From positions 186,001 through 250,000 of the forward strand of contig NZ_JBJIAA010000001.1 in assembly GCF_045310695.1 (NCBI RefSeq): a DNA stretch of 64,000 nt, written 5' to 3'. Position numbers and translations under genes: made by a program. Each line of letters starts with the position of its first letter. Position 1 is the stretch's first letter. Below the pieces are notes generated by a model that worked only from the letters and a program-made list of their open reading frames with translations, was not told where the DNA came from and made no database searches. Below are positions 9,300-17,839 of the stretch, in pieces. The stretch is from Clostridium_S neuense (GTDB lineage Bacteria; Bacillota; Clostridia; Clostridiales; Clostridiaceae).

Positions 9300-9370
9300 A
9301 TATATGTTCATATAACCAACATGTTCCAAAATAGAATTCAGCTAATTTTAATATTCCAAGTTGTCTATCT
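9297..9370 (-). repeat. 74-bp block shared in inverted orientation with 59409-59482
   Basis: By direct reading, this is the reverse complement of 59409-59482 with two differences in 74 positions. In both places it directly abuts the CAGTTGACAATGG arm of a family-B element. No gene in it is recognised. Confidence 0.8.
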
Positions 9371-9407
9371 ATATATAAATTTTATATTAAGATACCTCAA
9401 TAAAAAA

Positions 9408-9442
9408 TAAGCGCTATAATGCAATTATACATATAGCGCTTA
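9408..9442. terminator. 11-bp hairpin, bidirectional terminator type
   Basis: TAAGCGCTATA pairs exactly with TATAGCGCTTA across a 13-nt loop. CTTTTT follows on the + strand, and the complement of an A-rich run gives T residues on the - strand. It could end leftward read-through from the riboflavin operon. Confidence 0.65.
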
Positions 9443-9581
9443 CTTTTTAAAAATGTATGGGTACAATTATAGCTAGACAATATGAACGAGATTTTACAAC
9501 ATAAATAATGAACTAATGAAAATTAATAATACTTTTGAATAATCAATTATAAAAATTCTTACTACATAAAATTTCCCACCC

Positions 9582-9822
9582 AAAATTCCGTAGGCACGGA
9601 GGAATTTTTTCCTTGCACCACCGTGGGAGGCGAAGTAACAATGCTGAAGGAACGATTTAAAAAAATCCTAATAAATCTTGGTTCAAAAATGATAAAATAC
9701 TTAGATATTTCAATTGTCTGAGCATCCTTTCAGCGAGTTATTGAAATATCTTAGGATTTTATCATTTTTGAACCTTGGATTTACAGGATTTTTTTAACGC
9801 GACGAAGCATTGTTACTTCGCC
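9582..9822. repeat. Family-A palindrome 1 at ribH 3' end
   Basis: The palindrome proper is 9629-9822, GGCGAAGTAACAATGC pairing with its complement ending GTTACTTCGCC, with nearly continuous pairing down to a central loop near 9715-9735. A side hairpin (AAAATTCCGTAGG... at 9582-9610) lies on the left. The right end encodes the last codons and stop of ribH (GCG AAG TAA). Confidence 0.85.
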
Positions 9823-10280
9823 ATCTCTTTTAGTAAATTTGCCATTTCAATTGCTGTAACAGCAGCATCAAAGCCTTTATTACCTGATTTTGTGCCTGCT
9901 CTCTCAACTGCTTGCTCTATACTATCAGTTGTAAGCACGCCAAATATAACAGGACATTCTGTTTTAAGAGAGGCCTGAGCCACACCTTTTGATGCTTCAG
10001 CTGCTACAAAATCAAAATGTGGAGTTGCTCCTCTTATAACAGCACCTAGGCATATTACAGCATCATATTTTTTAGAAGCAGCCATTTTTTGAGCCACTAA
10101 TGGAATTTCAAAAGCTCCTGGAACCCATGCCATTTCAATATTTTCCTCTTTGCAACCATGCCTTTTTAATGCATCCAAAGCACCTGATATAAGCTTTGAC
10201 ACTATAAATTCATTGAATCTACCAGCCACTATACCAAATTTTAAATCTTCACTTATAAGTTTTCCTTCATATATTTTCAT
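9813..10280 (-). CDS. ribH: 6,7-dimethyl-8-ribityllumazine synthase
   Basis: Condenses 5-amino-6-ribitylamino-uracil with 3,4-dihydroxy-2-butanone 4-phosphate, the penultimate step of riboflavin synthesis. 155 residues, normal length. Conserved segments: VAGRFNEFI, WVPGAFEIPLVAQ, CLGAVIRGATPHFDFV, and the ligand-binding FGVLTTDSIEQAVERAGTK. Last gene of ribD-ribE-ribBA-ribH. Its final residues Ala-Lys-stop are written by the end of a family-A palindrome, which probably also serves as the operon terminator. Confidence 0.97.
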   Translation of the reverse strand: MKIYEGKLISEDLKFGIVAGRFNEFIVSKLISGALDALKRHGCKEENIEMAWVPGAFEIPLVAQKMAASKKYDAVICLGAVIRGATPHFDFVAAEASKGVAQASLKTECPVIFGVLTTDSIEQAVERAGTKSGNKGFDAAVTAIEMANLLKEMAK

Positions 10281-10308
10281 AATTCTTAATCTCCTTTAAT
10301 ATTTATTT

Positions 10309-11514
10309 TTAGATTTCTAATAAATGTCCCATTTTCTCTTTTTTAGTTTTAAGATAGAATTTATTTTCCTTGAAATGTTCCGTATTGATAGGCACCCTTT
10401 CTACAACGTCAATTCCATATTTGGCCAATCCCTCTATTTTTTTAGGATTGTTTGTAATTAATTTGACTTTTCTTATACCAAGATCTCTAAGCATTTCAGC
10501 GGCACTTCCATAATCCCTCATATCTGCTGGAAAACCGAGGGCCAAATTTGCTTCCACAGTATCCATTCCTTTTTCTTGAAGCGAATAGGCTTTAAGCTTG
10601 TTTAATAAACCTATATCTCTTCCTTCTTGATCCATGTACAGCACTACTCCTCTACCAGCTTGTTCAATTGTTTTAAGTGCTTTAGCTAATTGATTTCCAC
10701 AATCACATTTTAAAGACCCCAGTACATCTCCAGTTAGACATTTTGAATGTATTCTAACCAAAACGTCATCTCCGTCAGAAACCTCTCCCTTTATTATTGC
10801 TAAATTTTCTTTTCCATTTACAGTATTTTTATAGCCTACAACCTTAAATTCACCATACTTAGTTGGAAGCTTAGCTTCTGCTTCCCTTTTTACAAAGCAT
10901 TCTGTCCTTTTTCTATATTCAATAAGCTTTTCTACAGTTATAATTTTAATATTATGTTCTCTGGAAAATTCAATGAGCTGTGGAAGTCTCGCCATATGAC
11001 CATCTTCATTCATGATTTCACAGCATACTCCAACCCCTGTTTTAAAACCAGCAAGCTTAACAATATCTACTGTAGCTTCAGTATGCCCATTCCTATCTAA
11101 CACGCCATTTTTTCTTGCGCGTAGTGGAAATGTATGTCCAGGTCTTAAAAAATCTTCTGGCTTTGAATTTTCATCTGCAAGCTTGTTAACCGTATATGCC
11201 CTTTCAAAAGCAGAAATTCCTGTTGTCGTTCCAACTGCATCTACAGTTACTCCAAATGCTGTTCCAAAATATTCGGTGTTTTTCTCAACCATTTGACCTA
11301 TACTCAGTCTATCAATTGACGCTTTATCCATAGGTGTGCATATTAAACCTCTTGCATATTTTGCAATAAAATTTAGTGCTTCTCCAGTAACCTTTTCTCC
11401 CGCCATTACAAGGTCACCTTCATTTTCTCTATCCTCATCATCAACAACTATAATCATTTTTCCTGATCTTATATCCTCAATTGCTTCTTCTATAGAATTA
11501 AATTTAAAATCCAT
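10309..11514 (-). CDS. ribBA: Bifunctional DHBP synthase / GTP cyclohydrolase II
   Basis: Fusion of the two entry enzymes of riboflavin synthesis. Residues 1-200 are 3,4-dihydroxy-2-butanone 4-phosphate synthase (VVDDEDRENEGDLVMAGE, RPGHTFPLRA, GHTEATVD). Residues 205-400 are GTP cyclohydrolase II with its zinc cysteines (CLTGDVLGSLKCDCGNQL) and the GTP-binding YMDQEGRDIGLLNKLKAY. At 401 residues the length is normal for the fused form. It sits between ribE (11 bp) and ribH (28 bp) in the FMN-riboswitch operon. Confidence 0.97.
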   Translation of the reverse strand: MDFKFNSIEEAIEDIRSGKMIIVVDDEDRENEGDLVMAGEKVTGEALNFIAKYARGLICTPMDKASIDRLSIGQMVEKNTEYFGTAFGVTVDAVGTTTGISAFERAYTVNKLADENSKPEDFLRPGHTFPLRARKNGVLDRNGHTEATVDIVKLAGFKTGVGVCCEIMNEDGHMARLPQLIEFSREHNIKIITVEKLIEYRKRTECFVKREAEAKLPTKYGEFKVVGYKNTVNGKENLAIIKGEVSDGDDVLVRIHSKCLTGDVLGSLKCDCGNQLAKALKTIEQAGRGVVLYMDQEGRDIGLLNKLKAYSLQEKGMDTVEANLALGFPADMRDYGSAAEMLRDLGIRKVKLITNNPKKIEGLAKYGIDVVERVPINTEHFKENKFYLKTKKEKMGHLLEI

Positions 11515-11525
11515 TTTTATACCTC

Positions 11526-12167
11526 CTACATAAACCCATTTTGTTTTAAAAAGTTTTCCGTAATCACACTTTTTTTACCAATACTCTGTATATTCATAAA
11601 ATTTTGAACATACTTGCCTATAATATCGCACTCTATATTTAGAAGCTCTCCTTCTTTTTTTTCTGTTAAAGTAGTTTTTTCTTGAGTATGTGGTATTAAA
11701 TAAAATTTAAAGTAATCCGCTCCAATCTCTCCACAGGTCAAGCTTACACCATCCACAGCTACAGATCCCTTATAAATTAGTTCACTTGCAAGTTCAGCAT
11801 CTACCTTAACTATAAATTCAACTGCTATATCATCTCTTCTAATTTTATGAATAACACCTACGCCATCTACATGACCTGTTACTATATGCCCTCCAAATCT
11901 ATTTCCTAGGGCCATTGCTCTTTCAAGATTAACTCTACTTCCTATTTTTAAATTCTTTAGGCTAGTAACTTTCTTTGTCTCTGGCATTACATCGAATTCA
12001 CCGTTTTCTATAGATGTAATAGTAAGACATACTCCATTAACGCAAACGCTATCTCCAAGAGTTATACTTTTCATTATCTTAGAAGCCTTGATTCCTAGTT
12101 TTATTGAGCGAGCTCCTTCTCTAACCGCTTTAACTTCTCCAATTTCTTCTATTAAACCTGTAAACAA
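11526..12167 (-). CDS. ribE: Riboflavin synthase alpha subunit
   Basis: Dismutates two 6,7-dimethyl-8-ribityllumazine molecules into riboflavin. The two lumazine-binding barrels are visible as an internal repeat: MFTGLIEEIGEV with VCVNGVCLTI in the first half, and GHIVTGHVDGVGVI with VAVDGVSLTC in the second. 213 residues, usual length. It begins 4 bp after ribD, which indicates coupled translation. Confidence 0.96.
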   Translation of the reverse strand: MFTGLIEEIGEVKAVREGARSIKLGIKASKIMKSITLGDSVCVNGVCLTITSIENGEFDVMPETKKVTSLKNLKIGSRVNLERAMALGNRFGGHIVTGHVDGVGVIHKIRRDDIAVEFIVKVDAELASELIYKGSVAVDGVSLTCGEIGADYFKFYLIPHTQEKTTLTEKKEGELLNIECDIIGKYVQNFMNIQSIGKKSVITENFLKQNGFM

Positions 12168-12171
12168 ATGC

Positions 12172-13269
12172 TCACTCCTCCTTTATATAACCTTCTATTA
12201 AAATATCCTGCTCTATGTTTGTTAATTTTATATCAGATATTCTTACAGCTTGATCTAAGGATTTTATTCCCTCACCGCCGACGGTAGTTTTAGCCTTTTC
12301 ACCGCCAAGCATTATAGGAGATATAAAACACATAACTTTATCTACAATCTTTTCTCTAATACAAGAAAAATTCAAAGTACTTCCACCCTCAAGTAAAATG
12401 CTATCTATATTGAGTTCTCCAAGCCTATTCATAAAATAACCTAAATCAACCTTTTCGTCCTTTAAAGGTGTTTTAATTATTAAAACTCCCATGCTCTCTA
12501 ATTGCTTTATCTTATCCTTATTAGCCTTTTCTGTTACTCCAATAATAATTTTTCTATCCTTTAAGGTTTCTAATATTCTAGAATTTAAGGGCATTTTAAG
12601 CTTTGAATCTAGAATTATAGCTATTGGGCTTTTACACTCTTCCCCTTCTAATCTTGTTGTAAGCAGAGGGTCATCTGCAATAATAGTTCCTATTCCAACC
12701 ATTATACCCATAACACTATTTCTTAAATAATGCACACATTTTCTAGATGCCTCTGAACTTATCCACTTTGATTCACCTGTAACTGTTGATATCTTACCAT
12801 CCAGTGTTGCTGCTGTTTTCATAATTACATAAGGTCTTCTAGTTGTTATAAACTTAACAAATATTTCGTTTAATTTTAGAGCCTCTTTCTCCAAGACACC
12901 ACTTATAACTTCTATTCCATTTTGCTTAAGTATTTCAATTCCTTTTCCACTAACTAATGGGTTAGGATCCTTCATAGCAATTATTACTCTCTTTACCCCT
13001 GCTTTAACTAATGCAAGAGCACAGGGAGGTGTCTTTCCAAAATGTGAACAAGGTTCCAAAGTAACATATATATCTGCACCAGCTGATTTCTCTCCTGCCA
13101 TTTTTAATGCATTCACTTCTGCATGATTTCCTCCAAAATATTCATGGTATCCTTCTCCAACTATTTCACCATTCTTTAGTATAACTGCTCCAACCATTGG
13201 ATTTGGATTTACATGACCTCTTCCATTTTCAGCAAGTTTAAGTGCTCTTTTCATAAAAAAATCGTTAAT
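12172..13269 (-). CDS. ribD: Bifunctional riboflavin deaminase-reductase, probable ATT start
   Basis: N-terminal zinc deaminase (HAEVNALK, PCSHFGKTPPC) and C-terminal reductase acting on the pyrimidine intermediate (MKTAATLDGKIS, LEGGSTLNFS). Family members begin a few residues before the conserved FMKRALKLA. Here no ATG, GTG or TTG stands at that place. The AGGAAGGTG box is followed after six bases by ATT AAC GAT TTT, so ATT at 13269 is the best-placed initiator. The next ATG (13254) is about 21 bases from the box, which is far. The open frame extends upstream to 13386, but that part does not resemble RibD. Confidence 0.88.
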   Translation of the reverse strand: MNDFFMKRALKLAENGRGHVNPNPMVGAVILKNGEIVGEGYHEYFGGNHAEVNALKMAGEKSAGADIYVTLEPCSHFGKTPPCALALVKAGVKRVIIAMKDPNPLVSGKGIEILKQNGIEVISGVLEKEALKLNEIFVKFITTRRPYVIMKTAATLDGKISTVTGESKWISSEASRKCVHYLRNSVMGIMVGIGTIIADDPLLTTRLEGEECKSPIAIILDSKLKMPLNSRILETLKDRKIIIGVTEKANKDKIKQLESMGVLIIKTPLKDEKVDLGYFMNRLGELNIDSILLEGGSTLNFSCIREKIVDKVMCFISPIMLGGEKAKTTVGGEGIKSLDQAVRISDIKLTNIEQDILIEGYIKEE

Positions 13270-13390
13270 ATAAATCACCTTCCTAAAGATAAGCAATCTT
13301 GGAACTTTAAAATAAAACCTTTCAGCTTGCTCATCTAAATACCTTAAATATGTTTTCACTTCAACCGGACTATGATTTGTGCGCACAAAA

Positions 13391-13419
13391 AAGTCCCTAA
13401 AATCATCTTTCAGGGACTT
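13391..13419 (-). terminator. Intrinsic terminator of the FMN riboswitch
   Basis: On the - strand AAGTCCCT and AGGGACTT pair and are followed by T residues. It lies downstream of the aptamer and about 120 bases before ribD, the usual expression platform for transcription attenuation. Confidence 0.85.
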
Positions 13420-13455
13420 AAATCCAAAAAAATACGTGACAAAAACACATACTTT

Positions 13456-13566
13456 CCTTCTTTCATCCAGACTTTAACTGTCGGCCCCGGAATTTAACCG
13501 GATCTGCCAAAATGGCTTGCGGGCTTTACCGCCGATCGGGAATTTCACCCAACCCTGAAGGATAAC
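13456..13566 (-). promoter_or_regulatory. FMN riboswitch (RFN element)
   Basis: Reading the - strand, the classic RFN blocks occur in order: ATCCTTCAGGG, GGGTGAAATTCCCGATCGGC, GGTAAAGCCCGC, GCAGATCCGGT, AATTCCGGGGCCGACAGT and AAAGTCTGGATGAAAG. FMN binding is expected to promote the terminator at 13391-13419 and switch off ribD-ribE-ribBA-ribH. Confidence 0.97.
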
Positions 13567-13621
13567 CTCTATTTAATTTATTTTCAGTCTATCATTATAA
13601 TGTAATTATGTCAATATATTG

Positions 13622-15049
13622 CTACTTTATATCTTGAAAATTTTTATTCCACTTGTCAACATATGTTCCCGTTGCCCATTGAGACATAACCACTTGAGCC
13701 TTTTCATCAATAGGTATAATTTTTTGAACTTTCCCTATTGTATCATTGTCAATACTTACTATTTTAATATCGTTGCTTTCTACTACAAGCATAAAATTAT
13801 TATTTAAGGATGTATATGCATCCAAAGCACCTGGAAACTTATCCTGAATATTTTTAAATGGAATAAGTAGATTATCATAAGTAGTTAATATTTTAGGAGT
13901 TTCTACATTTACACTAAAATTTTCATTTGCAACTCTTCCTCTTAATATCCATTTTCCCTTGTACCTTATAATTCCCCAATTAGTTTCAAGTTCATCCTTA
14001 TCAAGCTTATAATTGGGCTTACCAATCTTTCCTAGATATTCCTCTGCATTCTTGCTTAATAAGCCGTCACTATTAGGCCCTATTATCTTTGAAAAAGCAA
14101 TACTATTGCCATAAATATTATCTAGTGGCAACACCGAAAGATAAGATTTTGCTACATATTTACCATCGCTGTTTGATTTTAAATCATTACTCTCCAATGA
14201 TATATACTCATTCCCAACAAAATTTATTTTATAATCAATATCATTTTGTTGAGGTTTGTGTATTGTCCTTACTATATTATTTGTAGCAGTATTCAAAGTT
14301 CCGGTCCAAATTTGATCTCTAGCATAAACGCCATTTTCATTTATCTTATCAACCCCAATTACCATAAATCCATTTTTTCTTGGAACTATTAGATTATTTA
14401 TTTCCTTTGATTGAAATTGATTTTGTCCTTTGCCGTATATCCAAAGCGTCTTATATTCATAGCCATTATCAGTTTGACATCTAAGTCCCATAAGAACACC
14501 ATTCTGCATTTCTGTTTTTCTCTTATAGTCTTCCTTATTTTTACTATATTCAAATTCCTTTTGTTTATTTTGAACGACTCCATTTTTCTTTAAGAAGAAA
14601 AACACACCTTGATAATTTTTTAATATATAATTATCATTAATTTGTATATATTCATCATAAAATGAATTTCTAGAAGAAATAGTTATAACCTTTACATCTT
14701 TTTCATTTATTCCAACTTCAGATGCTTTAATTTTAAAATTAGATAAAAAATATTTTTCTGCATCCACTATTTTTATTTTATAATTAGGCCTTTTACAAAT
14801 ATCATTGTTAAATTTGGCTTCAACATTAGTAAAAGTAGCCTTTTCACCTATAAAAGCTTTAATTTTTTCATCTGTTAAATCTGTTTGCCCTGCTATCTGG
14901 AACTTAGAGACTGTCCACACACCATATAATGGTACCTTTGTATTCCTAGTAGGTGCAATTCTAACATTAAAGTATAAATTCATATTCTTGTAAAGAATAA
15001 AGGCTATAATAATTACAAAAATAAAAATTATAGAATTAATCTTTTTCAA
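13622..15049 (-). CDS. Membrane-anchored extracellular protein of unknown function
   Basis: About 475 residues. A single N-terminal hydrophobic segment (residues 5-25) without a lipobox suggests a signal anchor, with the remainder outside the cell. The body is rich in Asn, Lys and Tyr with beta-strand-like patterning; no domain is recognised. The start is uncertain: GTG at 15058 and ATG at 15055 overlap the AAAGGTG box, so TTG at 15049 with six-base spacing is preferred. It begins 15 bp after the stop of a sensor kinase on the same strand, so it may be an accessory or target of that two-component system. Confidence 0.6.
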   Translation of the reverse strand: MKKINSIIFIFVIIIAFILYKNMNLYFNVRIAPTRNTKVPLYGVWTVSKFQIAGQTDLTDEKIKAFIGEKATFTNVEAKFNNDICKRPNYKIKIVDAEKYFLSNFKIKASEVGINEKDVKVITISSRNSFYDEYIQINDNYILKNYQGVFFFLKKNGVVQNKQKEFEYSKNKEDYKRKTEMQNGVLMGLRCQTDNGYEYKTLWIYGKGQNQFQSKEINNLIVPRKNGFMVIGVDKINENGVYARDQIWTGTLNTATNNIVRTIHKPQQNDIDYKINFVGNEYISLESNDLKSNSDGKYVAKSYLSVLPLDNIYGNSIAFSKIIGPNSDGLLSKNAEEYLGKIGKPNYKLDKDELETNWGIIRYKGKWILRGRVANENFSVNVETPKILTTYDNLLIPFKNIQDKFPGALDAYTSLNNNFMLVVESNDIKIVSIDNDTIGKVQKIIPIDEKAQVVMSQWATGTYVDKWNKNFQDIK

Positions 15050-15064
15050 AATCATCACCTTTTT

Positions 15065-16450
15065 CTATAATATGGGTATTGTTATGCGGACTTCCGTTCC
15101 ATTTCCAGGTTCACTGAAAATTTCAATTTTACCATTATGAAGTTCTACTATTTCCTTACAAATTGACAGTCCTATACCATTACTTGATTTACTACTTTTT
15201 CCTTTAAAAAACTTTTCTGTGACCCTTGGCAAATCACTTTCTGGTATACCAATTCCAGAGTCTTTTACAGTCATAATCAAATTTCCATTTTCACTTTTAA
15301 CTTTAAGTTCAACTGTACCATTTTCTTCAGTAAATTTAAAGGCATTATCAAGAACATTTATTAAAACCTGTTTTATTCTATTTTCATCAACAAGCACAAT
15401 AGGTATATTGTCATCCATTGTAACCACAAACTTTATATTACTTCTTAAAGCTTTAAGTGACATCTGTTTTTGTATATATAAAATTGTATTAACAATATTA
15501 ACATCATTTCTTTTTAGAACTATTTTTCCTGAAATAAATTTTGAAAAATCCAAAAGTTCTTCTACAAGCTTTGATAATCTATCACTTTCAGCTTCTATTA
15601 TATTGAGTCCAGAAATTATTTCTTCCTTGTCATCTAAATTTCCTGTTCGTATTGTGGATGCCCAACCTTTTATAGATGTTAATGGTGTTCTAAGTTCATG
15701 AGATACAGATGCCATAAATTCATTCTTTAACTTGTCATTTTTTAATATTTCATCAGCCATAACATTTATAGTATCAGATAGCTCACCTATTTCATCATCT
15801 CTCTTTTTTACTATTCTCTCATTAAAGTTTCCAGATGAAATTTTCTTTGCCATTTCTGTAATCTCTCTTAAAGGTCTAACTATAGAGTTAGATAAAAACA
15901 TACTTGACATTCCACCAATTGCAATTATAGAAATCCCTATTAATATAAGAACAAAACTTATTTTTATTATTGTCATATCCACATCTTCTACAGAGGTTAT
16001 AAACCTCAATACACCTTCTATTTTTCCCTTTGATTTTAGTGGATAAGATATACAGAGTACTTTTTCCTTAGAGTTTTTATCCCATGCTATAACCTTCCCA
16101 GCTTCTCCATGAAGCGCCTTTTTTACATCTTTACTTTTTACTTTTGTTTCTACAAAGTTTCCAATTGAATCCATAAGCATATTGCCAGAATTATCTATTA
16201 TCTGTACTTCAGCATGAGTATTATTCCAAAACACATCGGCATTATTTTGAACATTTTCTTTAAGTGTATTTGTAGATAAGTATGTATCATAGAAATTAGC
16301 TGAAACTCTTATCTGATTTAGAAGAAGGTTTTCAATATTATTATAATAATATTTATCAACTGCAATAATAAAGAAAAGTTCAAAGCTTACTACAGTAACA
16401 ACTATTATAAAAAGGTAGCTTCCTAGTAGTCTAGCTCTTATTCCCTTCAA
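15065..16450 (-). CDS. Sensor histidine kinase (two TM, HAMP)
   Basis: Transmembrane kinase with a first membrane segment near the N-terminus, an extracellular domain of about 130 residues, a second segment, then HAMP (SNSIVRPLREITEMAKKI), HisKA with the phospho-acceptor in SHELRTPLTSIKGW, and HATPase (NVLDNAFKFTEENG, DSGIGIP, GIGLSICKEIVE). The layout resembles PhoR/ResE/WalK-type kinases. The start is put at TTG 16450, which follows AAAGGAG by eight bases and clears the regulator's stop. An in-frame ATG at 16471 would overlap the regulator by 19 bases. The signal is unknown. Confidence 0.92.
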   Translation of the reverse strand: MKGIRARLLGSYLFIIVVTVVSFELFFIIAVDKYYYNNIENLLLNQIRVSANFYDTYLSTNTLKENVQNNADVFWNNTHAEVQIIDNSGNMLMDSIGNFVETKVKSKDVKKALHGEAGKVIAWDKNSKEKVLCISYPLKSKGKIEGVLRFITSVEDVDMTIIKISFVLILIGISIIAIGGMSSMFLSNSIVRPLREITEMAKKISSGNFNERIVKKRDDEIGELSDTINVMADEILKNDKLKNEFMASVSHELRTPLTSIKGWASTIRTGNLDDKEEIISGLNIIEAESDRLSKLVEELLDFSKFISGKIVLKRNDVNIVNTILYIQKQMSLKALRSNIKFVVTMDDNIPIVLVDENRIKQVLINVLDNAFKFTEENGTVELKVKSENGNLIMTVKDSGIGIPESDLPRVTEKFFKGKSSKSSNGIGLSICKEIVELHNGKIEIFSEPGNGTEVRITIPIL

Positions 16451-16452
16451 GC

Positions 16453-17145
16453 TTATTGCTCCTTTCTCCATCTATAGCCTATTCCCCAAACAGTTTCAAT
16501 ATACTTAGGATTAGATGAATCATCTTCTATCTTCTCTCTAAGCCTTCTTATATTAACGTCAACTATTTTTGTATCTCCAAGATAACTGTATCCCCAAACT
16601 TGATCCAAAAGCTCTGCACGACTCAAAGCTTTCCCGGAGTTTTCTATAAACATCTTAACAAGTGAGTATTCTTTTGGAGTCAAATCAAGCTCTTTATCAC
16701 TCTTATATACTTTTCTTGCCAAATTATCAACCTTAAAAACACCCGAAACTAAAATATTATCATTATTCTTAGATTCATTATCCATACGCCTTAAAATAGC
16801 ATTTACCCTTGCTATAAGTTCAAGGGGATTAAAAGGTTTTACCATATAATCGTCAGCACCAAATTCAAGTCCCATGATTTTATCCATATCTTGACTTCTG
16901 GCAGTAAGTATTATTATCCCGATGTCATGAAACTTTTTTCTAAGAATTTCACAAGTTTTAAAGCCATCAATTCCAGGTAGCATAACATCTAATATAACAA
17001 TATCTGGCTTTTCAATAGATGCTTTTTCAATTCCTTCTTCTCCCGATTCTGCTTCAATAACAGTAAAATTATTTCTTTTAAAGTTTATCTTAATAAATCC
17101 TCTTATGGATGCTTCATCCTCAACTATCAATACTTTTTTTTCCAT
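16453..17145 (-). CDS. OmpR-family response regulator
   Basis: 230 residues. Receiver domain with the phospho-acceptor in VILDVMLPGIDGF, the switch Thr in IILTARSQD and Lys in MVKPFNPLEL; then a winged-helix DNA-binding domain (LTPKEYSLVKMF, VDVNIRRLREKIED, GIGYRW). It heads an operon with the downstream kinase and the anchored protein. The target genes cannot be named from this window. Confidence 0.95.
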   Translation of the reverse strand: MEKKVLIVEDEASIRGFIKINFKRNNFTVIEAESGEEGIEKASIEKPDIVILDVMLPGIDGFKTCEILRKKFHDIGIIILTARSQDMDKIMGLEFGADDYMVKPFNPLELIARVNAILRRMDNESKNNDNILVSGVFKVDNLARKVYKSDKELDLTPKEYSLVKMFIENSGKALSRAELLDQVWGYSYLGDTKIVDVNIRRLREKIEDDSSNPKYIETVWGIGYRWRKEQ

Positions 17146-17445
17146 AATTCACCTCTAACTAGCAATAAAAAAATCATTTTCTTCAAAAAATTACACAAAT
17201 TCAATGTAATTATACCACACTTTAATTTCAAACTTATTTAAGACTTAATTATTGTAATCTTTTTGTAACTTATATATAAATATTTATTAATACGTTAACA
17301 AAATATACATTGAATAATAAAAATGCATGTGATAACTTATAAATATACTACATACAATATTTAAATTAACTAGATTTTCATTTGTAGCTTTATCGGTTAC
17401 TAACTCATGTAGTTTAGCTGAATAAATACAAGGGGTGATTTTACT
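17146..17445. other. Divergent intergenic region, nothing specific seen
   Basis: AT-rich space between the response regulator (-) and the zinc-ribbon gene (+). It must hold both promoters. I see no hairpin, repeat or recognised operator. Confidence 0.4.
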
Positions 17446-17820
17446 TTGAATAAATTAAAAGATTATTTTAAAGGTTCTTATGGAATAGATAAATTCTCGA
17501 AATACTTATATGGTATAGGAGCTATTCTCCTGCTTACTAAATACACTGCTGTTATAGGCTTAGCATTAATAATTTTTAGTACAATAAGGAGTATTTCTAA
17601 AAACAGTTATAGTCGCCAAAAAGAGCTTCAAGGCTTTGAAAGATTTTTAAATACTTTGAAATATAAAATGCGTAATTTAAAACCAAGTATAGGGCACTCA
17701 AGTCAATATAAAGTATTCAAATGTCCAAATTGTTCACAAAAATTAAGAGTACCCAAACACCAAGGAAAAATAGTTATTACTTGCAAAAAATGCGGAACAG
17801 AATTTAAGAAAAGAACGTAG
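17446..17820 (+). CDS. Small membrane protein with C-terminal zinc ribbon
   Basis: 124 residues starting at TTG 17446, eight bases after AAGGGGTG. One hydrophobic hairpin or segment at about 20-45 is followed by a basic stretch. A zinc ribbon of the CPNC...CKKC type occupies the last 35 residues (CPNCSQKLRVPKHQGK, then TCKKCGTEF). Such ribbons often bind nucleic acid or other proteins, or are simply structural. The function is unknown. It is convergent with the LRR gene. Confidence 0.75.
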   Translation: MNKLKDYFKGSYGIDKFSKYLYGIGAILLLTKYTAVIGLALIIFSTIRSISKNSYSRQKELQGFERFLNTLKYKMRNLKPSIGHSSQYKVFKCPNCSQKLRVPKHQGKIVITCKKCGTEFKKRT

Positions 17821-17839
17821 TAAAACAATAGTAATCAAT

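Noticed and set aside
9068..9300. Possible CRISPR array because of regularly repeated GACAATTGACAG-like units
   Set aside because: Units are 7 bp without spacers and occur as two inverted arms; this is the family-B hairpin, and no cas genes are present.
9210..9410. 66-codon frame on the + strand
   Set aside because: It runs through family-B and the 74-bp repeat, has no ribosome-binding site, and is explained by the repeats.
13270..13386. N-terminal extension of RibD to 13386
   Set aside because: It lies between the riboswitch terminator and the ribosome-binding site, and does not resemble RibD; the conserved protein starts at about 13269.
14089..14286. Frames of 60-100 codons on the strand opposite long genes (this one and many others)
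   Set aside because: They lack ribosome-binding sites and plausible protein character and lie inside well-supported genes.
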